Part shown: one piece after another, positions 53,691 to 64,000 of the stretch
Layout of the letters: every line of letters begins with the position of its first letter
Position numbering within the stretch: the first letter of the stretch is position 1
Source: Dama dama
Lineage: Eukaryota; Chordata; Mammalia; Artiodactyla; Cervidae
Length of the DNA: 64,000 nt
Assembly: GCF_033118175.1 (NCBI RefSeq)
Contig: NW_026870889.1
Coordinates: forward strand, 558,001 to 622,000
Direction: 5' to 3'
Notes under the pieces: generated by a model
Databases searched by the model: none
The model's input: the letters and a program-made list of their open reading frames with translations, nothing else
What the model was told of the DNA's origin: nothing
Program-made: the position numbers and the translations under genes

Positions 53691-54500
53691 CATGCTCTTC
53701 ATGTTTTTCAACACCACTTCATGCTCCTCCTATTTTTCAGATCGTTTCATGCTCATCTCATATTTGACAGCTTTTGAAGCTCATCATATTTTTCACACCT
53801 TTTGAAGCTCTTCATATTTTTCACAACTTTTCAGGCTCTTCATGTTTTTCAATGCCACTTCATGCTCCTCCTATTTTTCAGACCGCTTCATGCTCATCTC
53901 ATTTTTGACACCTTTTGAAGCTCTTCATATTTTTCACACCTTTTCAGGCTTTTCATGTTTTTGAACACAGCTTCATGCTCCTCCTATTTTTCAGACCTTT
54001 CATGTTCGTCATAATTTTGACACCTTTTGAAGCTCTTCATATTTTTCACACCTTTTCAGGCTCTTCATGTTTTTCAAAGCCACTTCATGCTCCTACTATT
54101 TTTCAGACCGCTTCATGCTCATCTCATTTTTGACACCTTTTGAAGCTCTTCATATTTTTCACACCTTTTCAGGCTTTTCATGTTTTTGAACACAGCTTCA
54201 TGCTCCTCCTATTTTTCAGACCGTTTCATGTTCGTCATAATTTTGACACCTTTTGAAGCTCTTCATATTTTTCACACCTTTTCAGGCTCTTCATGTTTTT
54301 ACATACCCTTCATAATCCTCCTATTTTTCAGACCGTTTCATTCTCCTCATTTTTTTGACACCTTTTGAAGCTCTTCATATTTTTCACACCTTTTCAGGCT
54401 CTTCATTTTTTTGAACACCGTTTCATGCTCCTCCTATTTTTCAGAACGTTTCATGCTCCTCATATTTTTCACACCTTTTGAAGCTCTTCATATTTTTCAG
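53691..54500. repeat. Chimeric junction segment
   Basis: A patchwork. First come about 600 bp like 42960-43560; then the ACATACCCTTCATAATCC marker at 54301, otherwise seen with block D; then about 110 bp like 41410-41520 (TTCTTTTTTTGAAC-type m4 and CAGAACGTTTC); then the CTCCACCAATTTTTC series of block C. Each switch lies in sequence common to all units. Confidence 0.78.
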
Positions 54501-55354
54501 ACCTTTTCAGGCTCTTCATGTTTTTCAACACCGCTTCATGCTCCACCAATTTTTCAGACCGTTTCATGCTCCTCATATTTTTCACACATTTTGAAGCTCT
54601 TCATATATTTCACAGCTTTTCACGCTCTTCATGTTTTTAAGCACTGCTTCATGCTCCTCCTATTTTTCAGACCGTTTCATGCTCCTCATATTTTTGACAC
54701 CTTTGGAAGCTCTTCATATTTTTCACACCTTTTCATGCTCTTCATCTTTTTCAACACCGCTTCTTGCTCTTCCTATTTTTCAGACAGTTTCATGCTCCTG
54801 ATATTTTTGACACCTTTTGAAGCTCCACATATTTTTCACACCTTTTGAAGCTCTTCATATATTTCACACTTTTTCAGGCCCTTCATGTTTTTCAACACCA
54901 CTTCATGCTCCTCCTATTTTTCAGACCATTTCATGCTCATCTCATTTTTGACAGCTTTTGAAGCTTTTCATATTTTTCACACGTTTTGAAGCTCTTCATT
55001 TTTTTCACACCTTTTCAGGCTCTTCATGTTTTTCAACACCGCTTCATGCTCCTCTTATTTTTCAGACCGTTTCATGCTCCTCATATTTTTCACACCTTTT
55101 GAAGCTCTTCATATATTTCACACATTTTCAGGCTCTTCATGTTTTTCAACACCGTTTTATTCTCGTCCTATTTTCCAGACCGTTGCATGCTCCTCATAAT
55201 TTTGACACCTTTTGAAGCTCTTCATATTTTTCTCACCTTTTTATGCTCTTCATGTTTTTGAACATCGCTTCATGCTCCTCCTATTTTTCAGACCGTTTCA
55301 TGCTCCTCATATTTTGACTCCTTTTGAAGCTCTTCATATGTTTCACACCTTTTC

Positions 55355-57608
55355 ATGCTCTTCATGTTTTTCAACACCACTTCATCGTCATCCTATTTTT
55401 CAGACCGTTTCATGCTCCTCATATTTTTGACACATTTTGAAGCTCTTCATATATTTCCCACCTTTTCAGGCTCTTCATGTTTTTCAACACCGCTTCATGC
55501 TCCTCCTATTTCTCAGACCGTTTCATGCTCCTCATATATTTGACACCTTTTGAAGCTCTTCATATTTTTCACACCTTTTCATGCTCTTCATGTTTTCAAC
55601 ACCATTTCAGGCTACTCCTATTTTTGACACCTTTTGAAGCTCTTCATATTTTTCACACCATTTCATGCTCTTCATGTTTTCAACACCATTTCAGGCTACT
55701 CCTATTTTTGACACCTTTTGAAGCTCTTCATATTTTTCACACCTTTTCATGCTCTTCATGTTTTCAACACCATTTCAGGCTACTCCTATTTTTGACACCT
55801 TTTGAAGCTCTTCATATTTTTCACACCTTTTCATGCTCTTCATGTTTTTCAACACCACTTCATGCTCCTCCTATTTTTCAGACCGTTTCATGCTCATTTC
55901 ATATTTGACAGCTTTTGAAGCTCATCATATTTTTCACACCTTTGAAGCTCTTCATATTTTTCACAACTTTTCAGGCTCTTCATGTTTTTCAATGCCACTT
56001 CATGCTCCTCCTATTTTTCAGACCGCTTCATGCTCATCTCATTTTTGACACCTTTTGAAGCTCTTCATATTTTTCACACCTTTTCAGGCTTTTCATGTTT
56101 TTGAACACAGCTTCATGCTCCTCCTATTTTTCAGACCTTTCATGTTCGTCATAATTTTGACACCTTTTGAAGCTCTTCATATTTTTCACACCTTTTCAGG
56201 CTCTTCATGTTTTTCAAAGCCACTTCATGCTCCTCCTATTTTTCAGACCGCTTCATGCTCATCTCATTTTTGACACCTTTTGAAGCTCTTCATATTTTTC
56301 ACACCTTTTCAGGCTTTTCATGTTTTTGAACACAGCTTCATGCTCCTCCTATTTTTCAGACCGTTTCATGTTCGTCATAATTTTGACACCTTTTGAAGCT
56401 CTTCATATTTTTCACACCTTTTCAGGCTCTTCATGTTTTTGAACACCGCTTCATGCTCCTCCTATTTTTCAGACCGTTTCATCCTCCTCATCTTTTTGAC
56501 ACCTTTTGAAGCTCTTCATATATTTCACACTTTTTCAGGTTCTTCATGTTTTTCAACAACGCTTCATGCTCCTCCTATTTTTCAGACCGTTTCATGGTCC
56601 CCATATTTTTGACACCTTTTGAAGCTCTTCATATTTTTCAACCCTTTTCAGTCTCTTCATATTTTTCAACACTGCCTGATGTTCCTCCAATTTTTCAGAC
56701 CGTTTCATGTTCCTCATATTTTTCACAGGTTTTGAAGCTCTTCATATATTTCACACCTTTTCAGGCTCTTCATGTTTTTCAACACCGCTTCATGCTCCAC
56801 CAATTTTTCAGACCGTTTCATGCTCCTCATATTTTTCACACATTTTGAAGCTCTTCATATATTTCACAGCTTTTCACGCTCTTCATGTTTTTAAGCACTG
56901 CTTCATGCTCCTCCTATTTTTCAGACCGTTTCATGCTCCTCATATTTTTGACACCTTTGGAAGCTCTTCATATTTTTCACACCTTTTCATGCTCTTCATC
57001 TTTTTCAACACCGCTTCTTGCTCTTCCTATTTTTCAGACAGTTTCATGCTCCTGATATTTTTGACACCTTTTGAAGCTCCACATATTTTTCACACCTTTT
57101 GAAGCTCTTCATATATTTCACACTTTTTCAGGCCCTTCATGTTTTTCAACACCACTTCATGCTCCTCCTATTTTTCAGACCATTTCATGCTCATCTCATT
57201 TTTGACAGCTTTTGAAGCTTTTCATATTTTTCACACGTTTTGAAGCTCTTCATTTTTTTCACACCTTTTCAGGCTCTTCATGTTTTTCAACACCGCTTCA
57301 TGCTCCTCTTATTTTTCAGACCGTTTCATGCTCCTCATATTTTTCACACCTTTTGAAGCTCTTCATATATTTCACACATTTTCAGGCTCTTCATGTTTTT
57401 CAACACCGTTTTATTCTCGTCCTATTTTCCAGACCGTTGCATGCTCCTCATAATTTTGACACCTTTTGAAGCTCTTCATATTTTTCTCACCTTTTTATGC
57501 TCTTCATGTTTTTGAACATCGCTTCATGCTCCTCCTATTTTTCAGACCGTTTCATGCTCCTCATATTTTGACTCCTTTTGAAGCTCTTCATATGTTTCAC
57601 ACCTTTTC
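55355..57608. repeat. 2254-bp repeat (block C) in second super-repeat
   Basis: Equivalent to 44738-46991, and followed 2254 bp later by a partial copy starting at 57609. It shares the CACTGCCTG variant with block C copy 2. Confidence 0.92.
55582..55833. repeat. 84-bp trimer repeat, three copies
   Basis: Equivalent of 44965-45216, 10617 bp on, again with three trimers. Confidence 0.93.
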
Positions 57609-58741
57609 ATGCTCTTCATGTTTTTCAACACCACTTCATCGTCATCCTATTTTTCAGACCGTTTCATGCTCCTCATATTTTTGACACATTTTGAAGCTCT
57701 TCATATATTTCCCACCTTTTCAGGCTCTTCATGTTTTTCAACACCGCTTCATGCTCCTCCTATTTCTCAGACCGTTTCATGCTCCTCATATATTTGACAC
57801 CTTTTGAAGCTCTTCATATTTTTCACACCTTTTCATGCTCTTCATGTTTTCAACACCATTTCAGGCTACTCCTATTTTTGACACCTTTTGAAGCTCTTCA
57901 TATTTTTCACACCATTTCATGCTCTTCATGTTTTCAACACCATTTCAGGCTACTCCTATTTTTGACACCTTTTGAAGCTCTTCATATTTTTCACACCTTT
58001 TCATGCTCTTCATGTTTTCAACACCATTTCAGGCTACTCCTATTTTTGACACCTTTTGAAGCTCTTCATATTTTTCACACCTTTTCATGCTCTTCATGTT
58101 TTTCAACACCACTTCATGCTCCTCCTATTTTTCAGACCGTTTCATGCTCATCTCATATTTGACAGCTTTTGAAGCTCATCATATTTTTCACACCTTTGAA
58201 GCTCTTCATATTTTTCACAACTTTTCAGGCTCTTCATGTTTTTCAATGCCACTTCATGCTCCTCCTATTTTTCAGACCGCTTCATGCTCATCTCATTTTT
58301 GACACCTTTTGAAGCTCTTCATATTTTTCACACCTTTTCAGGCTTTTCATGTTTTTGAACACAGCTTCATGCTCCTCCTATTTTTCAGACCTTTCATGTT
58401 CGTCATAATTTTGACACCTTTTGAAGCTCTTCATATTTTTCACACCTTTTCAGGCTCTTCATGTTTTTCAAAGCCACTTCATGCTCCTCCTATTTTTCAG
58501 ACCGCTTCATGCTCATCTCATTTTTGACACCTTTTGAAGCTCTTCATATTTTTCACACCTTTTCAGGCTTTTCATGTTTTTGAACACAGCTTCATGCTCC
58601 TCCTATTTTTCAGACCGTTTCATGTTCGTCATAATTTTGACACCTTTTGAAGCTCTTCATATTTTTCACACCTTTTCAGGCTCTTCATGTTTTTACATAC
58701 CCTTCATAATCCTCCTATTTTTCAGACCGTTTCATTCTCCT
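57609..58741. repeat. 2254-bp repeat (block C), partial, in second super-repeat
   Basis: Equivalent of 46992-48125, including the GCTCATCTCATATTTG variant. Near its end it carries ACATACCCTTCATAATCC at 58695, where the first super-repeat has the ordinary GAACACCGCTTCATG. Confidence 0.9.
57836..58087. repeat. 84-bp trimer repeat, three copies
   Basis: Equivalent of 47219-47470; fifth occurrence of the three-trimer series in the window. Confidence 0.93.
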
Positions 58742-61573
58742 CATTTTTTTGAAACCTTTTGAAGCTCTTCATATTTTTTACACCTTTTCATTCTCTTCAT
58801 GTTTTTCAACACAGCTTCATGCTCCTCCTATTTTTCAGACCGTTTCATGCTCATTTAATATTTGAGAGCTTTTAAAGCACTTCATATTTTTCACATCTTT
58901 TGAAACTCTTCATATTTTTCAACCCTTTTCAGTCTCTTCATGTTTTTCAACACCGCTTCATGCTGCTCCAATTTCTCAGACCGTTTCATGCTCACCTCTT
59001 TTTTGACAGCTTTTGAAGCTTTTCATATTTTTCACACCTTTTGAAGCGCTTCATTTTTTGCACACCTTTTAAGCCTCTTCATGTTTTTGAACATTGCTTC
59101 ATGCTCCTCCTATTTTTCAGACCGTTTCATGCTCTCTCATTTCTGACACCTTTTGAAGCTCTTCATATATTTCACACCATTTCAGGCTCTTCATGTTTTT
59201 CAACACCGCTTCATGCTCATCCTATTTTTCAGACCGTTTCATGCTCCTCTCATTTCTGACACCTTTTGAAGCTCTTCATATCTTTCACACCGATTCAAGC
59301 TCTTCATATTTTTCAAACGTTTTCAGGCTCTTCATGTTTTTGAACACTGCTTCTTGCTCCTCTTATTTTTCAGACCGTTTCATACTCCTCATATTTTTTA
59401 CACCTTTTGAAGCTCTTCATAATTTTCACCCCTTTTCAGGCTCTTCATGTTTTTCAACACCGCTTCATGCTCCTCCTATTTTTCAGACCGTTGCATGATT
59501 CTCATAATTTTGACACATTTTGAAGCTCTTCATATACTTCACACCTTTTCAGGCTCTTCATATTTTTCAACACCGTTTTAAGCTCGTCCCATTTTCTAGA
59601 CCGTTGCATGCTTCTCATAATTTTGACACATTTTGAAGCTCTTCATATACTTCACACCTTTTCAGGCTCTTCATATTTTTCAACACCGTTTTAAGCTCGT
59701 CCCATTTTCTAGACCATTGCATGCTTCTCATAATTTTGACACATTTTGAAGCTCTTCATATACTTCACACCTTTTCAGGCTCTTCATGTTTTTACACACC
59801 GCTTCATGCTCCTGCTATTTTTCAGACCGTTTCATGCTCCTCTTATTTTTGACACCTTTTGAAGCTCCTCATATATTTCACACCTTTTGAAGCTCTTCAT
59901 ATATTTAACACTTTTTTAGGCTCTTCACGTTTTTCAACTCCACTTCATGCTCCTCCTATTATTCAGACCGTTTCATGCTCCTCATAATTTTGACACCTTT
60001 TGAAGCTCTTCATATTTTTCACACCTTTTCAGGCTCTTCATGTTTTTCAACACCGATTCATGCTCCTCCTATTTTTCAGACCTTTTCATGCTGCTCATGT
60101 ATTTCACACCTCTTGACGCTCTGCATATTTTTCACACCTTTTCAGGCTCTTCATGTTTTTGAACACCGATTCATGCTCCTCCTATTTTTCCGACCGTTTC
60201 ATGTTCCTCATAATTTTGACACCTTTTGAAGCTCTTCATATTTTTCACACCTTTTCAGGCTCTTCATGTTTTTAAACACCGCTTCATGACCCTCCTATTT
60301 TTCAGACCGTTTCATTCTCCTCATTTGTTTGAAACCTTTTGAAGCTCTTCATATTTTTTACACCTTGTCAGTCTCTTCATGTTTTTCAACACAGCTTCAT
60401 TCTCCTTCTATTTTTCAGACCGTTTCATGCTTCTCATGTATTTCACACCTTTTGACACTCTCATATTTTCCACACGTTTTCAGGCTCTTCATGTTTTTGA
60501 ACACCGTTTCATGCTCCTCCTATTTTTCAGACCGTTTCATGCTCATTTAATTTTTGAGAGCTTTTGAAGCTCTTCATATTTTTCACATCTTTTGAAACTC
60601 TTCATATTTTTCTCACCTTTTCAGGCTCTTCATGTTTTTGAACCCCGTCATGCTCCTCCTATTTTTCAGACCGTCTCATGCTCCTCATATTTTTGACACC
60701 TTTTGAAGCTCTTCATATTTTTCACACCTTTTAAGGCTCTTCATGTTTTTCAACACCTCTTCATGCTCCTCTTCTTTTTCAGACCGTTTCATGCTCCTCA
60801 TATTTTTCACACCTTTTGAAGCTCTTCATATTTTTCACACCATTTCTGGCCCTTCATGTTTTGAACACCGTTTCATGCTCCTCCTATTTTTCTGACCATT
60901 TCATGCTCCTCATATTTTTGACACCTTTTGAAGCTCCTCATATTTTTCACATCTTTAGAAGCTCTTCATATATTTCACACTTTTTCAGGCCCTTTATGTT
61001 TGTCAACACCACTTCATGCTCCTCCTATTTTTCAGACCGTTTCATGTTCATCTCATTTTTGACAGCTTTTGAAGCTCATCATATTTTTCACACCTTTTGA
61101 AGCTCTTCATATATTTCACACCTTCTCAAGCTCTTCATGTTTTCCACACCGCTTCATGCTCCTCCTATTTTTTAGACCGTCTCATGCTCCTCATGTATTT
61201 CACACCTTTTCAAGCTCTTCATATTTACACACCTTTTGAGGCTCTTCATGAATTTCAATACCACTTCATGCTCCTCCTATTGTTGAGACCGTTTCATGTT
61301 CCTCATATATTTGACACCTTTTGAAGCTCTTCATATTTTTTACCTCTTTTCAGGCTCTTCATGTTTTTGAACACGGCTTCATGCTCCTCCTATTTTTGAG
61401 ACCGTTTCATGCTCCTCATATTTTTCACACCTATGGAAGCTCTTCATATTTTTCACACCTTTTAAGGCTCCTCATGTTTCTGAACACCGTTTCATGCTCC
61501 TCCTATTTTTCAGACCGTTTCATGCTCCTCATATTTTTGACACCTTTGAATCTCTTCATATTTTTCACACCTT
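58742..61573. repeat. Block D, copy within second super-repeat
   Basis: Matches 48126-50957 at offset 10616, with the three-copy private 113-bp variant now at 59485-59823. No differences were noticed in the parts compared. Confidence 0.88.
59485..59823. repeat. Three tandem copies of the private 113-bp variant (second super-repeat)
   Basis: Equivalent of 48869-49207, with the same copy number and the same TCCCATTTTCTAGA joins. Confidence 0.9.
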
Positions 61574-64000
61574 TTGAAACTCTTCTTATTTTTCACACGT
61601 TTTCAGTCTCTAAATGCTTTTCAACACCGCTTCATGTTCCTCCTATTTTTCAGACCGTTTCATGCTCCTCATATTTTTGACACGTTTTGAGGCTCTTCAT
61701 ATATTTCACACCTTTTCAGGCCCTTCATGTTTTTGAACACCGTTTTATGTTCCTCCTATTTTTCAGACCGTTTCAGGCTCCTCATATTTTTGACACCTTT
61801 TGAAGCTCTTCATATTTTTCAATACCTTTTCAGGCTCTTCATGTTTCTCACCACCGCTTCATGCTCCTCCTATTTTTCAGACCGTTTCATGCTCCTCTAA
61901 TTTCTGACACCTTTTGAAGCTCTTCATATATTTCACACCTTTTCAGGCTCTTCATGTTTTTCAACACCACTTCATGCTCCTCCTATTTTTCAAACCGTTT
62001 CATGCTCATCTCATTTTAGACACCTTCTGAAGCTCTTCATATTTTTCACACCTTTTGAAGCTCTTCATATTTTTCACACCTTTTCAGTCTCTTCATGTTT
62101 TTCGACACAGCTTCATGCTCCTTCTATTTTTCAAACCGTTTCATGCTTCTCATGTATTTCACACCTTTTGAAGCTCATCATATTTTTCACACCTTTTCAG
62201 GCTCTTCATTTTTTGAACACCGTTCATGCTCCTCCTATTTTTCAGAGCATCTCATGCTCCTTTTATTTTTGACACATTTTGAATCTTTTCATATTTTTCA
62301 CACCCTTTAAGGCTCTTCATGTTTTTCAACACCGCTTCATGCTCCTCCTATTTTTCAGACAGTTTCATGCTCCTCATATTTTTGACACGTTTTGAGGCTC
62401 TTCATATATTTCACACCTTTTCAGGCCCTTCATATTTTGAACACCGTTTCATGCTCCTCCTATTTTTCAGACTCTTTCATGTTCCTCATATTTTTGACAC
62501 GTTTTGAAGCTCTTCATATTTTTCACACCTTTTCAGGCTCTTCATATTTTTCAACACAGCTTGATGCTCCTTCTATTTTTCAGACCGTTTCATGCTCCTC
62601 ATATATTTCACCCCTTTTGAAGCTCTTCATAATTTTCACACCTATTCAGGCTCTTCATCTTTTGAACAACGTTTCATGCTCCTCCTTTTTTTCAGACGGT
62701 TTCATGCTCCTCATATATTTGACACCTTTTGAAGCTCTTCATATTTTTCACACCTTTTGATGCTCTTCATATTTTTCACACCTTTTCAGGCTTTTCATGT
62801 TTTTCACAACCGCTTCATGATCCTCATATTTTTCAGACCGTTTCATGCTCCTCATATTTTTGACACCTTTTGAAGCTCTTCATGTATTTCACAACTTTTC
62901 AGGCTCTTCATGTTTTTCAACACCGCTTCATGCTCCTTCAATTTTCAGACCGTTTCATGCTCCTCATATTTTTGACACCTTTTGAATCTCTTCATATATT
63001 TCACACGTTTTCAGGCCCTTCATGTTTTTGAACACCGTTTTATGTTCCTCCTATTTTTCAGACCTTTTCATGCTCCTCATAATTTGACACCTTTTGAAGC
63101 TCCTCATATTTTTCACACATTTTCAGTCTCTTCATTTTTTTGAACACCGCTTCATGCTCCTCCTATTTTTCAGACCGTTTCAGGCTCCTCATATTTTTGA
63201 CACCTTTTGAAGCTCTTCATATTTTTCACACCTTTTCAGGCTCTTCATTTTTTTGAACACCGTTTCATGCTCCTCCTATTTTTCAGAACGTTTCATGCTC
63301 CTCATATTTTTCACACCTTTTGAAGCTCTTCATATTTTTCAGACCTTTTCAGGCTCTTCATGTTTTTGAACACCGTTTCATGCTCCTCTTATTTTTCAGA
63401 CCGTTTCATGCTCCTCATATTTTTCACACCTGTTGAAGCTCCTCGTATTTTTCACACCATTTGAAGCTCTTCATATGTTTCACACTTTTTCAGGCGTTTC
63501 ATGTTTTTCACAACCGCTACATGCTCCTCCTATTTTTCACCCGTTTCATGCTCCTCATATTTTTGACACCTTTTGAAGCTCTTCATGTATTTCACAACTT
63601 TTCAGGCTCTTCATGTTTTTCAACACCGCTTCATGCTCCTCCAATTTTCAGACCGTTTCATGCTCCTTATATTTTTGACAACTTTTGTATCTCTTCATAT
63701 TTTTCACACTTTTTCACGCTCATCATGTTTTTCAACACCGCTTCATGCTACTCCTAATTTTCAGAACGTTTCATGCTCCTCCTATTTTTGCCACCTTTTG
63801 CATCTCTTCATATATTTCACACCTTTTCAGGCTCTTCATGTTTTTCACAACCGCTTCATGATCCTCATATTTTTCAGACCTTTTCATGCTCCTCATATTT
63901 TTGACACCTTTTGAATCTCTTCATATATTTCACACCTTTTCAGGCTCTTCATGTTTTTGAACACCGCTTCATGCTCCTCCTATTTTTCAGACCGTTTCAT
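61574..64000. repeat. Block B copy 6, cut by the window end
   Basis: Matches 50958 onward at offset 10616, with the CTCTAAATG marker at 61608 and the CAGGCGTTTCATG and TTTTTCACCCGTTTC markers near 63491-63545. The window ends inside an ordinary m2 head. Confidence 0.9.

Larger units (their letters stand above)
43884..54500. repeat. 10.6-kb super-repeat, copy 1
   Basis: From about 43884 the sequence matches that from about 54501 at an offset of 10617 bp, then at 10616 bp from about 48126 to the window end. It contains block C copies 1 (end), 2 and 3, block D, block B and a short chimeric junction near 53690-54500. I saw hardly any differences in the stretches compared, apart from the mosaic tract at 48078-48125. 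The copy spans about 376 monomers. Confidence 0.9.
1..64000. repeat. Satellite DNA array, 28-bp monomers in a 113-bp higher-order unit
   Basis: The entire window is a head-to-tail tandem array. The 113-bp unit holds four related monomers of 28, 28, 28 and 29 bp, giving about 565 units. Every monomer has a GCTC-containing head, a run of about five T and a tail containing ACC. From the consensus I count about 39% G+C, 28% C but only 11% G, and 72% pyrimidine on this strand. All units share one orientation; I saw no inverted block, mobile element or unique spacer. Units differ from each other by scattered substitutions and 1-bp indels, and by gain or loss of whole monomers (trimers of 84-85 bp, pentamers of about 141 bp). 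Organisation and length fit a eukaryotic heterochromatic satellite; family, species and chromosome cannot be told from the sequence. Both array ends lie outside the window. Confidence 0.97.
54501..64000. repeat. 10.6-kb super-repeat, copy 2, cut by the window end
   Basis: Direct tandem copy of 43884-54500, with about 9.5 kb visible. All inner markers recur in order: block C at 55355 and 57609, block D from 58742, the private 113-bp series at 59485, and block B marker at 61608. The copy must continue beyond base 64000 or break there. Confidence 0.9.

Noticed and set aside
1..64000. CRISPR array, because of 28-bp direct repeats
   Set aside because: The repeats abut and are all mutually related. 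There are no unique spacers, leader or cas genes.
1..64000. Repeat protein on the minus strand
   Set aside because: The minus-strand monomer reads partly open (CATGAAGAGC context), but 28- and 113-bp periods shift the frame and bring frequent stops. No long minus-strand frame exists.
1..64000. CENP-B-box-like sites marking a centromere
   Set aside because: No match to the TTCG-A-CGGG core pattern was found on either strand while reading. CGGG appears absent, and the nearest CCCG-containing variants lack the partner half.
1..64000. TATA-like promoters (TATATTTTT, TATATTTC) in m3
   Set aside because: These are the monomer core and occur in nearly every unit. Nothing downstream distinguishes any of them as a promoter.
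1..64000. Telomeric repeats, microsatellites, rRNA or tRNA genes
   Set aside because: No TTAGGG/CCCTAA-type runs, simple di- or trinucleotide tracts, or RNA-gene-like unique sequence were seen.

Overview
The whole 64-kb window is one uninterrupted satellite DNA array. I find no protein-coding gene, RNA gene, transposable element, CRISPR array or unique-sequence island in it. The array enters at base 1 and leaves at base 64000, so its true ends lie outside the window. A tandem array this long, AT-rich, free of genes and built in several layers is typical of eukaryotic heterochromatin (pericentromeric, subtelomeric, or a sex or B chromosome). The sequence alone does not name the organism or chromosome, and I do not recognise the satellite as a named family.

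Basic architecture: the smallest unit is a 28-bp monomer with a head such as TTCATGCTCCTC, a T-rich core (ATATTTTT or CTATTTTT) and an ACC-containing tail. Four diverged monomers, here called m1 to m4 (28+28+28+29 bp), form a 113-bp higher-order unit that repeats head to tail, always in the same orientation, roughly 565 times. Its consensus is about 39% G+C. The given strand is about 72% pyrimidine. Pentamers (about 141 bp) and trimers (84-85 bp) are scattered through the array, as expected from out-of-register crossing-over.

Layout: (1) 1-3015, heterogeneous units with small local dimers. (2) 3016-11528, two tandem copies of a 4.26-kb segment, nearly identical. (3) 11529-21491, heterogeneous, with a 140-bp pentamer duplication and an old, diverged duplication (about 13.9-14.9 and 15.4-16.7 kb). 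(4) 21492-27640, a 3318-bp tandem duplication whose second copy carries about 530 bp extra. (5) 27641-31376, heterogeneous, with a diverged third relative of region 4. (6) 31377-64000, nested recent amplifications: a block present six times (markers at 32551, 36123, 37278, 39784, 50992, 61608), a 4727-bp duplication, a 2254-bp repeat (42484, 44738, 46992, 55355, 57609), and a 10.6-kb super-repeat (about 43884-54500 and 54501-64000, the latter cut by the window edge).

Nothing here works as a gene set. The interest lies in the array's history: repeat upon repeat at about 28, 113, 1155, 2254, 4727 and 10616 bp; insertions and deletions in whole-monomer steps; a hybrid monomer that founded an 84-bp trimer repeat; and a left-to-right trend from older, diverged units to very recent multi-kb copies. 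All open frames are short (160 codons at most) and are by-products of the repeat.
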